Part shown: positions 11,947-24,060 of the stretch, piece after piece
Position numbering within the stretch: the stretch's first letter is position 1
How the letters are laid out: every line of letters starts with the position of its first letter
Source: Myrica gale
Lineage: Eukaryota > Streptophyta > Magnoliopsida > Fagales > Myricaceae
Reading direction: 5' to 3'
Assembly: GCA_963930655.1 (NCBI GenBank)
Contig: OZ005620.1
Coordinates: 8,013,001 to 8,077,000, forward strand
DNA length: 64,000 bases
Translations under genes and position numbers: made by a program
The notes under the pieces: generated by a model
The model's database searches: none
What the model was told of the DNA's origin: nothing
The model's input: the letters and a program-made list of their open reading frames with translations, nothing else

Positions 11947-13565
11947 CTCTCTATATTTGGCCAAATGAGCTCCACGTCTACGATTTATAGGCAACTTTTC
12001 CAATGACCCATGAATTACGGCCAATTTTCCCAAGACTTGCCTTAATTAGTTGATGCAAGATCAGCGAGCGATTCTTTCTTGTTTGCTTTCAGTTTTACAT
12101 TTAATATTTCATATTTCCCATCTTGAAGCTTATGATCCCAATACAATTTGTTAAGAAACGGATGCTGCAGTTTCGTTACTAGCTAGTGGCCGGGTAATTG
12201 TCCAAAAAAGAAATGAAGCTATTTGACCTCCATTAACATGACCCAACTTTGGATAAGATCAAGCTTGAGCTCCATCGCAACTTGATAGCTTTTTGGCAGG
12301 CTTTTGTGCCTGAATGTTTAGCCATACGAGTCTCCCAAGGATTGGATAACTCCCTAGTTGGAGAAAAATGACCTATATATAGTTAGCGACGGCATATGAA
12401 TCTTTCGTCATACCATTCGAGCTTTAATTTGCATTATTGTTCTACTTGTCTAATTCGAGGTAATTAATTGGCTTAACTACTATCCGCTTGGGACCTAATT
12501 GGGTTATTAGCTACGATCAATGAGCTCAACTTTGCACTAATTCAGTAAGCAAACTGAAATGCTCAAGAACATCTCTCTCTTGAATATCATCAATAAGTGC
12601 AGTAATTTTTGTTTTCTTTCTCATAGATCGTATACGACAAACTTCTGCACTCATTTTTAACAAATACGAGCCCAATCCATTGTCTAACCAGACACTTTAC
12701 CTCACGTGTTAAACATCATATATATCTCGCATATTCGAGCAGCCACTGTGTATACGTGTATATGTACTTGTGGCAAAATTTGGCCATAATGTTTTACATA
12801 CCTAATTAATCCTCCAACGTACGTAAGTCTACATTAGAATTTTCTTGTTTATCATGATTGGCAGAAGATTTGATTGTGGAGTAGACATAATCTCCTAACT
12901 TTCGGCGCCTTTGATTTAACACGAGGAGAAAAATTCAAGATTCTCAAGGGAATTAGGTTATCAAAGGAAACATCCAACTGAAGCAAACAATGGCACTTGA
13001 AAGACCACGAGTGTCGGTCTCTGTCTTTTTTGTGTTTTTTTTTTCGGGTTCTCTCAGAAAATCTTGTCGCCATGGTACTACACTGATCAGCTCCACGGAC
13101 CCACTTTTGTAATGATTCATTGCGTGCTGTTTAGTTATCTGAAATTAAAATAACCAACACACAGAAATGGAGTGAAATAATATGGTGAGCGTTTTGGTGT
13201 ATATATATATAAGTGCGCGCGCAATTCCGGTGCACAAGTACTGATAAAGGGGACAAGACAACACTAGGGGAAAGAGGGAATGGGGGATTGCCTATCTGGA
13301 TTACACGAGGATGTCCACGAGACAAACTTAGGCACTTTACAAGCAAGGCATAGCTAATTGGAGAGGGAGAGAGAATAATATGATGTTTGTTACAGTGTCT
13401 AATTAATATATATCCAATTTTATGAGGAATCCTTGTTCTGAGCTAGGTTTATAAGTAGGGATCAGTTGAATGTAAGACGGATATAGCCTTAAGTTCTGTA
13501 ATGAATTGGCTTTAATGACGAGAGCAGTTTTGCTTTTCAAATACTAACATTGACCGACAAGAGCA
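11947..13565. other. Intergenic, no gene seen
   Basis: AT-rich single-copy-looking DNA with only short frames on either strand; no domain or RNA signature recognised. Confidence 0.5.
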
Positions 13566-13573
13566 GCTTGATA

Positions 13574-13758
13574 CAGGGACGAAGTTAGAATTGAAACATT
13601 GGGGGGCAAGCAGCTTCACTATAGTATAATTTAGGGAATCCAAAATGCATAAATTCAAAAAAAAAATGTCTGAAAAAATGTTTTTTTGCCCATGAATTTT
13701 TTTTTTTTTACTGATCATTTTGAGAGGGGTTGGGGGAGCCCCCTTAGCTTCGTCACTG
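13574..13758. mobile_element. hAT-type MITE, 185 bp
   Basis: Terminal inverted repeats CAGGGACGAAG and CTTCGTCACTG, with internal complementary arms (GGGGGGCAAGC against GGGGGAGCCCCC). The flanking 8-mers GCTTGATA and CCTTGAAG agree at five of eight positions, consistent with an old 8-bp target duplication of hAT elements. Confidence 0.6.
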
Positions 13759-13914
13759 CCTTGAAGATGTCATTTTCTAATGTGCTGGGGTACCTAGAGG
13801 ATAAAAATTAAACTTTTCTCTACAAAGTCGACGGGGGGAGGGGGGAGGAGAGGCCCCCAAAATCTTTATTTAATAAAAAAAGGCCTCTTTTAGGGCTTTT
13901 TCATGTTTTTTTGT

Positions 13915-14115
13915 TTACATTTTTTTATTTTTTATACATTTTATGCAATTGGCCTTTTCCCATGGTAAATTCCAAGCTTCTTCCCTAGGTATGAGTTCTA
14001 TAATAGTTGAAGTCTTCGATGTAATTTGCTGTGCCCTTGGTTTAGGAATTTCACCATTTAATTTGAGCAAAACTTGCAGAATATCTGATTCATTAATTGG
14101 AAGAGAGTATCATTT
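13915..14115 (-). other. Unidentified open frame, possible gene remnant
   Basis: A minus-strand frame of about 66 codons, open from an upstream stop to a TAA at 13917-13915. It includes NESDILQVLLKLNGEIPKPR and then IIELIPREEAWNLPWEKA. The composition is protein-like (mixed charged residues, Pro, Trp), unlike the low-complexity surroundings. There is no start codon and no recognised family; it could be a transposon or gene relic. Confidence 0.2.
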
Positions 14116-16238
14116 ACTACCCTGTTGTATCGTTCTAAAAGAACAAGGTGAGAGTTTGTCTTGATGGCTTTAAGAGCCAAGAGTAGGCCTCCGTTAAAGG
14201 TACAACATTCGATCCAATCGTGTGATATGCCACACAGAAGTAAAAAAACGAGTTCCCTTATTTGTCTTGCCAATGACAACCAGAAATGGAGATCCTGGTT
14301 GTCATTGGGCTCATAAATTGTTTTATCTCAAAGCAAGAGTGCGAGCAAAAAGATTAAGGGGGACAAATCACTATTGCAACTAAGAGCTAGGTATGGTTTA
14401 AGCAATTTATACCATTTGTTATGTCTTAAGAGAAGGCACTTCTAAAAGCTAGCTTAAAGGAGAAGGGAGCTCAAGACATATAAATTTCATGTTAACATCT
14501 CATACTACCAACATGAGATGGATCTCATAGTCCCCAAATAATCCATTAATAACTAGAGGTGTCTCCCCTAAAAAAAAATTAATTTGCGGTAGAATTTTTT
14601 AAGGTAGGCGAAGTTAGCTTCTTTGGGTGGAATTGAGGGCTAGAGGAAGGTGAGAATTCTCTCTCTAGAATCTAGAGAGAGTGTCTGCATTAAGTAGAGT
14701 GCTGAGAGTTGAAATTGAAAGATAACTTTAGCAATTGAAGGAGTAGGACGTCTTACTCTGGCCAGCCTCTTGCTGGCTCCCAGCTTCATTGCTTGCCTTG
14801 CTTGGTTTTCTTTTCTGCAAGTGTTTATAATTGGTAGGAGACTAGTGATATTCTTCGTAGGCTACCCGCCTACCTCCAACTCAAACATGACTCTGTGACT
14901 GCGGGGCATGATTTAATGCTAGGAGAGAGACTGCGATCATTAAGAAAATTAGCCCAATAACTTTTAGATTTTTGTTCGGGGGGAGTGTATGATCTTTTGC
15001 AGTGGTTGGTGGGATCGGCGGGTGGGGATGAGCTGTCTGGCCGGCTTCGGAGGAGTAATCGAATTCTAGAGAAGATCAGGTTTATGGGCTTGATTAATGG
15101 GTCAGGAGAGGTGGGAATTTTAGGCCTTTTTTTATCAAAACTGACAGCCTTTCATTCCACCAAACACTGCCCAAAAACTGTGGGGATCAGTCCCTAAAAG
15201 CAACCTGTTCAAATTAAGAGTTTGCTGAAATACAAAGGAAGAGCCCTTTTGAGACGGCTCAATTAACAAGCTAGACAATCCGCTGCTTTGTTTGCACAAT
15301 GTCTGGTGTGTTGACATTTTCAATAGTTCACCTGCTTCAACAAATTAATCATGGATCTCTCCGACAGTATCCGAAATTTGACTTGACTGGTCGAGGGGTT
15401 GGGCTGATCATTTTATGTGGTAGCTGGCTCAGGGATGTTGGGAGTGTTGGGTCTGAGGTTTTGGGGGGTTGCAGTAAATAGATTACACCATTTTGACACG
15501 ATAAGGTGTAGCTTAAGATAAAACATCTCCAAGCAACGTAATGGCATTTAAAATCCGTCGCTAATATATATATATTTTTTCTTTTTATTGATGTTCATTC
15601 CTCTAATTATAGTATTTATTTTGTCAGCCTTATCAATCAGAATATTGATAACCTTTCCTCTGTCGAGATTGGTTTTTTTATAAATGTGTACAGGCTTCAA
15701 AACGTTCCATAATTAATTGCATCTAATTGAATCACAATTCTATTAGTTATTTGCAATAATATACTCAGTTATATATCATAATATTAATTTGCTAATTGAA
15801 GAATTATGCTTTGCACCACTAAAGTAGCAACCTTTTTTGCAATCTTTACTCCAAACTATTAACTTTGACACTTTATAGTTTATATTGCAGACTTTCAATA
15901 ATTTCATTGTGCAGCTCCGGTTAAGATATGATCGTTAAGATTATTAACAAGATCGTTACGATCCTTTGAAAAAAAATGAGATACGTTACATGCATGATAC
16001 AATATTCTTGATAGTAGACCTTAACAAAATATGCATATATGATAGTTTGAATGGCATATTGCAAAATAGGGTGACCGCGCGTGTTTTGCTCCTAAAAGAG
16101 TTGACTCTATTAATTGTATCGAACAAGTTTATCCCGTTACTAGACAGAGATTTGTTGAGAAGAAGAAAAAACATTAATGGAAGGCTTTGACAGAGATGAA
16201 ATAAATTGATGAAATACATGTAAAGGTGAGTAAAAATT
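14116..16238. other. Intergenic, no supported gene
   Basis: Contains a short perfect hairpin (CTCTCTAGAATCTAGAGAG, near 14660) and, at about 14420-14535, one copy of a dispersed repeat also found near 28.4 and 28.6 kb. Several frames of 60-70 codons show no recognisable domain. Confidence 0.4.
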
Positions 16239-16812
16239 CGGATCAGAATAGGAATTTTGGGTTCCACTTCTAATTATATAAATTAATGGAAGTTATTTTT
16301 GACAATTTCTGAAATCGGAAACGGAACCAAAATTTCTTGTTCCGGTTTTTTTAAAAAATAAAATAAAAATAATGCTAAAAATAAAGTATAACATATGTAA
16401 TTTGTTTGAATGTTTATTTTAGAATCTAAATTTTGGATGAAAATTTTACATTTATTGTTAATTTATGATGAATAATTAAAAATTACCGAAATTTTCGATT
16501 CTAATTTTTTTAAAAAAAAAATGGGGCTCAAAATAAAGTATAACATATGATGAGTACCGAATTTGTTTGAATGTTTATTTTAGAATCTAAATTTTGATTG
16601 AATATTTATATTTATTGTTAATATATGATGATTAATTGAAAAATCTTTCAAAAATTTTGGTCCAAAAAATATTTTTAGCTCGTTAGGGCCCCAAAAAAAT
16701 CCAAAAAAGCCTACATGCCGAATCGGAATTTCCGATTTCGAATTGGAACAAAAAAATTGCATTCTAGTGAATACCAAAACGGAACCGAAATTTGTCATTC
16801 TGATTCCATCCG
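16239..16812. mobile_element. MITE-like inverted-repeat element with internal direct repeats
   Basis: The left end CGGATCAGAATAGGAATTTT, then GGGTTCC, is the imperfect inverse of the right end (GGAACCGAAATTTGTCATTC, then TGATTCCATCCG). Internally a block starting AAAATAAAGTATAACATATG occurs twice (about 16380-16450 and 16530-16620). No coding capacity and no clear target duplication; class uncertain. Confidence 0.5.
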
Positions 16813-16829
16813 TTCATATACTCATACTT

Positions 16830-17219
16830 AAATACATCAGTAAGAGATGGGTACTATGGGTCGGGTACGTAGCACTCGTCATAAAAAATGGCATGGGAAA
16901 AGAGAAAGCTCAGACATGAAATCAGGAAAACAAATGGTAAGATTGAAAATGTTAAGAGAAAGATGAGGTCCTGAGTTATAATGAAATTTCATACAAAGTA
17001 AAGGGCATGTATAACCATATTTAAATACATCAGTAAGAGGTGGGTATGGGTCGGGTACGTAGCACTCTTCATAAAAAATGGCATGTGAAAAGATATAGAG
17101 AATGCTCAGACATGAAATCCGGAAAACAAATGGTGAGATTGAAAAAGTTAAGAGATATGAGGTCCTGAGTTATAATAAAATTTCATTCAAAGTAAAGGGC
17201 ATATATATAACCATATTTT
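16830..17219. repeat. 193-bp tandem duplication
   Basis: Two head-to-tail copies (16830-17022 and 17023-about 17219), each starting AAATACATCAGTAAGAG and containing GGGTCGGGTACGTAGCACTC. They differ by scattered substitutions and small indels, so the duplication is not recent. Confidence 0.85.
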
Positions 17220-17220
17220 T

Positions 17221-18470
17221 ACTCCGTCAAAGGAAGACGTTGAAAAGGATAAGCTTCTAGAATTTCCCAAGGAAAAGGTAATATATATATCTAGGGCATG
17301 CTCAAGTTTACAGGATAATCCAACCATATTCCATAGTAATCAGGCACCAGCAGAGCGCGCGCCATGTGCTTGATGAATGGAAAACGTACGCAACTGAAAC
17401 TTTGTTCAAAGTTCATTCCAAACATTATGCAGATTCATGCTTTGATAGATCCTTTTCTATATATGTAGATAAGGTGCTGTCAAGAATGACAGATCCTCAT
17501 TTGACAAATACAAATTGCTAACTACTATATGGAAAGATCTTTTCTACTCTATCTAGATTCTATAGATCTCGCCGTTAAATGATGTTCGTTTGACCTCCTT
17601 TTTATCATACCTATCCTCTCCTTGTAGATAATATACCATTATCGCGCATGAATAGAATCCCAACTCATCAAACGCCAATTTCCTAACTAATTATAGAAAA
17701 TTTTGATCTGAATCTTGAATTTCTATAAATGTTTACTCCAAATGTTGTTAATTTTGACCTCTCTACCATCATACCTATCATGCCCACGTAGATATATAAT
17801 GTCTTATATATATCATGCATGATCAGTCCTAAATTTTCACATACCCAATTGCTAGCAGCAGCTAGCTAATTCGATCCTCTCTATCCAAAGTCCATAAAAA
17901 TTCAACATGAAATGATGTTTTTTTCACCTCCCCACCATGTCTATGAGTCTTTATCTTGTATTCCACTAGTTCTAAAGTTAACTATAGCCTTTACATTACT
18001 CGTGGACTAATATTTGGAGTACAGCTGGCTTCAAGCAAACAAAGCTATAGAGCTGCAGGCTAGGTGCGTAGATCGTCGACAGAAATACAAGACTAGAAAA
18101 CAACCAACGTATGAACAGATTGGAGAATACAATATTCCCAATTGATGATTGTAAGATAAGAATAAACACATTAAAACATATCAAATGATTATGGCACATC
18201 CATTCTTTAAGTGGATCAAAAAGTTAGATGATTATATAGGTCTAGGTAAATCTTGCTTTTGGTATAAGGATCTCGACTAAATAGTATATAGTGAACTCAG
18301 AAGATCGGCCGGCTTGGCTTTTAGTGAGAAAAGAAGCTCCAAATTGCCTTGCCCAATAACAGTGGGGGAATATCACGCGTGTACTATATCATTTTTCTTG
18401 GTGATGTGATATCTGCTTAATTCCACAAATTAACATCCACCGACTGACACCGACATAGTGTACTCTTCCG
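17221..18470. other. Intergenic region upstream of the CLE gene
   Basis: No coding region seen. Contains loosely repeated phrases (TTTGACCTC...ATCATACCTATC) at about 17590 and 17755. It is presumed to hold distal regulatory sequence of the gene at 18616. Confidence 0.4.
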
Positions 18471-18480
18471 CCAATATATA

Positions 18481-18489
18481 TATATAAGG
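18481..18489 (+). promoter_or_regulatory. TATA box of the CLE gene
   Basis: TATATAAGG at 18481-18489, about 130 bp upstream of the CLE start codon, within a longer TA run; a second copy (ATATATAAGG) is at 18498-18507. Either could place the start of transcription roughly 80-105 bp before the ATG. Confidence 0.5.
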
Positions 18490-18615
18490 AGACTCGAATA
18501 TATAAGGAGGCTAGCTCTTGCACTACTCCAAGCTGCTTACAGTTGCGCATTGCCAAGCTTTTGGGCAGCTTATTTTCCAGACTGTGTTCTCCAGCTTGTA
18601 AGCCTTTTGAAGACT

Positions 18616-18867
18616 ATGGAGACTTTATTAAAGGGCACAAGGTCGGACGTGCTGCTATGTCTAATCATTGTGTTAATGATTGTAGCGAGTTCGGAGGCCC
18701 GTCTTTCTCGTGGTTTCTCAACCGTGCAAAGAAAGATTAATGATAGCCACTACCTCATCTTACGTGAAGTAGAACTAACTATCGAGTACCACCAAAGAAG
18801 GTTAATGCAAGGTCATGCACTACCCCAGAGAGTCTCCCCTGGAGGACCTGATTCTGAACATCACTAG
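18616..18867 (+). CDS. CLE peptide hormone precursor (CLE1-7-like)
   Basis: A single-exon precursor of 83 aa. I chose the ATG at 18616 because it directly precedes a signal-peptide-like segment (hydrophobic residues about 11-26, LLCLIIVLMIVASS). The middle is variable and basic. The last 12 residues, 72-83, are RVSPGGPDSEHH, followed at once by TAG: this is the CLE dodecapeptide, with Arg1, Pro4, Gly6, Pro7, Asp8 and His11-12 in place. The closest patterns known to me are the Arabidopsis CLE1-7 group (R-x-SPGGPDP-x-HH). Here the usual Pro9 is Ser and residue 10 is Glu. The family is secreted, processed to the 12-mer (often hydroxylated at Pro4 and Pro7) and perceived by leucine-rich receptor kinases in meristem or root signalling. 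Two TATA boxes lie 5'. Confidence 0.9.
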   Translation: METLLKGTRSDVLLCLIIVLMIVASSEARLSRGFSTVQRKINDSHYLILREVELTIEYHQRRLMQGHALPQRVSPGGPDSEHH

Positions 18868-21270
18868 CTAGCCGCTTTAAGTTGCTGTACGTACGATAGG
18901 ACATGCATAGCTCTCTCAGTGTAGGATAAATCCCAAGACAAGCATTTCAAAAGGAAGTTCTTTCTCATGATCGGGCCACCCAAATTAGTGTGAAAATAAG
19001 CTCGTACCTACTAGTACGTGAATCAAATTACTGCCTCTGTATTTTCTTCTACCACTTGTTTGGGACTTATTTCGATCTATTTGTCTCCCTGTGCCTTCAA
19101 ATAGATATTAATTAATCTTGTCTATTTAATTTGTTTGCTATCTTCCCTTAATTTTTGCCTTATCTTGTAACGAAATCTACTAGTTGGCTACGGAATATGT
19201 CTTTTGTATCGTAGATCTAAAGTGAATCTTCATAATCTAGCTACCAGCTCCCCCTGAATCACCAGACATTTGGCTCTACCTATGCCTCACCAAAAAATTC
19301 CAAGAGAGATCTTCTAACCTTTTCAAATCTGCGTTTCTCCAAATTCTCTACCGATCTTCTCTGGGTGAGATAGAAGCTTTTTGTGCCGTACCACTGTGGA
19401 GTACAGGTCTTCTTTACTGATGCCAGTCCAAGCGCTCATATTTAGCTTCCGAGAAGTTTTGAGGTATTCTATTAGGTGAATTTCATTAATTAAATACTTT
19501 AGTTTTGAATTAGATAGCTGAAATTCTGTCACATCAGCAATATTTATTAATTACTTTTAAAATTTACTGACTATGAAATAGTGATAAATACTTATATAAT
19601 ATAAAATATAATTATAATTATTCCTAAAAATGATCAAGAGTTAAGAAATATCCAGCAAGTTAAATTAATGTCCAAATGTACAAGGCAAGAATGTTTGATC
19701 TGTAGAAAGTTCTCCAAACTCTGGAAATGCAATGTGTATGAAGAAGAACCTAATTCCCTATGACATTAATATACACTAGTTGCCCATTATTAGGAGTTTT
19801 ATGATATACAAAGATGAGAGTGACAATTAATTAATATGGATTATAATTTAATTCAAATTTATTATATTAACATTATGGGACAAATTCATTTTGCACCCCC
19901 AATTATAATTATTTTTATCACGTTACATCTTTGATTCAAAACACTTTACACCATTTGTTAATTTTTTCGTCAAATTTGAAGGAAATTAATTTTTTGGCTT
20001 CTAAAACTACGATTTTACCGTAAAAAATGGTCACCCTCAAGAAAATTATGAAGATAAAATTATCATTTTCATGCAATGAAAAAAATTATTTTTTATTAAA
20101 ATTTGGTAGAAAATTAACGGAATGTGTAAAGTGTGTAAAATCAGTCATGCGTGAATACAATTTCGGATATAGACTAGGGAGAATAAAAATATGATATCAA
20201 GCTGAGAATCGCTATTTAAAAAAGCATAAGATTTACGATATATGATGGGATCCAGTATATAAGATCGATACATCAAGCTTTGGATACATATATAGCTACA
20301 TTTACTAGATTATTGTGGGCTCATTAAGCATTAATCCACTGTTTGGTGAACACCGATCTGATGGATTAATACTTCTGCGAATGGATCCGTCAGGCCCATA
20401 ATGTCAGTTGCCCTTTTGGTCCCGTCTTGAACTTTTTTTCGTTCAGTCCGTTAATACTTAAAAGGCCTTTTAAGGGCACCTTTTGCAAAACTAATTTTGA
20501 CCAAAATTTTCTCAGTTAAAAAATTCTCATTTTAAATATAATTAATGCAAAAATTTTGATTAAAATAATAATAAAAAAATTAAAATCATTTATTTCTCAT
20601 CAAATCATCTATTTTCATCACAATAAATATAAGAAAAAAATTACTCAAATTATCTCTATTTTTACTTTTTCACGACTCAAAATTTTACTTTTCCGTACTA
20701 CTTCTCTCACATTCAAATAAAAATTTTATTCTACTTTAATATTCACAGTACTCTCAAAATTTTTATAAAAAAATGGTTTACAAACATGTTAAGTTTGACC
20801 TTGAGCACATCAACCCATAATTGCTCTCATTAGAATTTTGAATTTCAAAAGAATAATCAGTGGGAAGCTTTAAAAACGAAGCAAAAATGGTTTTTTTTAA
20901 TGATTTTCTTCTATTTTTGATATTTTGCCTTTCCAAAATATACTTTTATGTACTGGTATATTAGGGAGATTTTTTGTATTTACGTACCGACTCCATAGCA
21001 TGTGTGTGATAGTCAAGAACTAAGCTCGTGATGAGAGACAGAGCAAAAAAAAATATTTTTTTATTTTGTTTGGCCCTCAAATTTGTTTATTTTTTTATGT
21101 CAGGAATTTCTTTACCTGAAAATTTTTAGGTGATGTTAAACTTTATTGGTATGCGTGCAGAAATTGTTTTTAGGTGATGTTAAAAAATATGTTCCGTTGT
21201 AGAATTCTATGATTCAAAAGAATCCTAGAATTCTACTGAAAACGAACATCTTTTTAATTCATTGAGAGAA
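18868..21270. other. Intergenic, no supported gene
   Basis: AT-rich. About 19877-20190 begins GGGACAAATTCATTTTGCACC, resembling the ends of the Pack-MULE and MDH-intron MITE family, but I could not find the matching right end. No coding signal. Confidence 0.35.
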
Positions 21271-21273
21271 TTC

Positions 21274-21700
21274 TTTTTTTTTTTTTTGAAACGACTAATT
21301 TATATATTGAAAGTCAAACAAAAGTTACAATATAGAAAACAAGAAAGAGGACCCAAAGGGTCAGCGGCTAGTTTAAGGACCAACAGTAAAGTGACTATAA
21401 TGGAGGACAAAAGGTCCTCAGTTGTGATGTGCACGAAGCCTGAATCGAAAGGATCCGAGGGACAGTGAAAACACGGGAAACCCGTGGAAAATGAACCTGA
21501 AAGTCCATTGAAAGAAACAAACTACCGCATAAGACAATGGCAACTGCAGCTGAAGGATCGACGACAAAGTCGGCAGTCCTACTCCTTTAGAGCACTAGTC
21601 ATGCAATTTCAACTATAATTACAAGTACTAAAAAAACACACAAGTAAAACTAAGCAAGCTTTAAACAGAGAGGCAAGCCCAAACGGGCAAAAGCGTAACA
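21274..21700 (-). mobile_element. LINE-like 3' end fragment (5'-truncated)
   Basis: A 14-base poly-T run at 21274-21287 is followed by the inverse of a plant L1-style tail (TTTCAATATATAAATTAGTC then poly-A on the minus strand). The next ~400 bp are GC-richer than the flanks and lack the RT domain. The left flank is AGAGAATTC; I found no matching duplication on the right, so the far edge is approximate. Confidence 0.4.
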
Positions 21701-23279
21701 TAGGCCATGGAAAAAGGTCTGTGGAGACTTTGGCCAAAACGGGATGGAAGATGTTGTCAGCAGAGGCAGAGCCGGCGCCGACGCGCGGTGGTGGTCGGAG
21801 GAGATCCACAGCGTAAAAGGGAGGACAGAATCCATAGAGTTCAGTCCAAGGAAGAGTGGAAGGCGGCTGAGGGCGGAGGAAGTTGTATACGCTCCAATGT
21901 GCAACTCGTGGGATGCAAGGGGTGCGGCCCTAGGCAGCCGCCACCTATTGCATCCCCCAAAAAAAAATTCATGTAGTTTATTTTATTATTATTCATAAAT
22001 TGGCCTAGGCCTATAGGGCCCGACCCCATTAGCCCAGGCCAACCCCCATATGTTCTAGGAAATTTCAAGCTATAAAAAGCCCCTCCACGTCTCAGGTTTG
22101 GAGCTCAATATTTAAAAGGTAAAGGGTAAGGATGAAATACGACAAAAATTTGGATTACTTTTTCCTTGTGTAGAAGAAATAAATTAAATTTATGTGAGTT
22201 TAGTGAGTAAAGTGGTGCAGGGCGTACAATATGTTGGGTCCATTTATAAACACTAAGTTTAAGCCCATATTCGGTTAAGCAGCTTTGTGAAGGGCTGCAA
22301 GTTGTTTGGGTCAGCCCATGATCTGTAGGTTTAAAAACTAATTGTTTTTTTTAACTGGGTGTCTGAACCAAATTACGTGCACCTCGATTAATCTTAAAGT
22401 CTATACACTCTGTAATACCCCTATCTTATTTTACTTATGTGATATAGTTTTATGTTTAAAAATATAGTTTTATACTATATGTGTTATAATTATTTTCCAC
22501 GTGTTTTAACCATATAAAGAGCATTCAATGCATTCTTATCCTTATTTAGCTGGATGTCTAAGTGGTATATGGTGATTGGCTCGTCCATTTAGCTTAATCC
22601 TTATGAGAGATACGTGAGATATGGGTGATCCTGATGGCTTTTTATGATTGGTTCTTAAGAGATTTCAAATGATTGTCTAGCCTATAGTAGACCATATAGA
22701 TTGGCCAGGGGAGTTGCACCCATTTGTTCATTGCCTTAGTTGCCGTAGACGAACCTACCTCGTATTTATATCATAAACACTTTTACCAACCTATCTGAAA
22801 GCGAAAGGAAGAGAGAATATCAGCTGACCAAAGTATGAAAGACAGGAAAAAAGGGGTAGAGTCCGAGGTAATCTCGGTCTACTCTTTTCTTCCTTAATCA
22901 CGATTTGTCTCTTATTGCCCTCACTAAGTGTTCTTTGGTTCAGGGGTTATTATCATCATCCAGACATTATCCTATAAACCATTCTAGACCACAAGGCTAA
23001 GGTAAGGGTGATAGATACTTATTGACCTGGGGGTTTCAGGATAATCACACGTGTAAGGGGTAGTTTGCATGATGTATGTTGTGTTGGGAGAATATTGTAG
23101 ACAACCAACCAAGTCGTATAAGTTGTTGGACTTGTCTATTTCAGTATGTTGCACTTATGGTGTTCTATATAAATCATGTTAAGATTATAAATGATTTATG
23201 CGTATAGAGAGACAGATCATATCACACAAAGAGCATATGAAATAGGTCAGCCTTGTTAGTGAAAATAGTGCACTGCCCA

Positions 23280-23750
23280 AATCGTCCCCAACCAATTCTT
23301 GGCATTTTGACCTGAAAATTTTTTTACTTGTATTATATGATCATAGTATATCCCAATAAAATTTTAGGGTTATCCGAGATCGTTAAAAGACTAAAATGCC
23401 CTTTGATGTATCTAAGGGCAGTTTCAACATTTCTCAAAACAACCCAATTAAATCCTTGGAATTTTGCCACGATAATTTGTGATCTTGTATTATATGAAAA
23501 TATTAGGTTACAGTAAAAATTTAAGGGTTATCCAAGGTCGGTAAAGGTCTAAAATGCCCCTGGATGTCTCTAAGGGCAGTTTCAACATTTCTCAAAACAA
23601 CCCCTTAAAATACTTGGATTCTTGGCTTGAAATTTTTTTTACTTGTATTATATGATAATATTAGGCCCCAGTAATAATTTCAGGGTTATCCGAGGTCTGT
23701 AAAGGTCGAAAATGCCCCTGGATGTTTCAAGGGCAGTTTCGACATTGCAC
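23280..23750. repeat. Three ~159-bp tandem units
   Basis: The block TAAGGGCAGTTTCAACATTT recurs at about 23413 and 23572, with a shorter diverged copy at about 23729 (GGGCAGTTTCGACATT). Each is preceded by a similar ACTTGTATTATATGA...GGGTTATCCGAG segment. Confidence 0.75.
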
Positions 23751-24060
23751 ACTAAACGTAGGGTAAAAAGGTGCAAACTGGAAAAATAAATTTATGGTTG
23801 TGTAGAGCATGAAAAATAATTGGGGAAGCCCAAATTTGAGTCCAAATCAAGTGGAATTATGGGCTCAAAACATAAAGCTCGTTTAGTGGCCTAAATGGAT
23901 TTTAGGCCCGTTAACCAAAAAACGAGCTCGGAATATTGCACAACTTTGGGGAATGGTAAAAGGCCTTCGGTATACATTTTAGGGTGAATTTTTTAATTTC
24001 CTTATGTATTTTATTAATGAATATGTATGGATGGTATGTGTAAATTTATTGATGAACATG

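Noticed and set aside
21707-21998. Overlapping frames on both strands of about 85-90 codons
   Set aside because: They lie in a GC-rich stretch next to a LINE tail, with no domain and biased Arg/Ser/Pro composition expected by chance.
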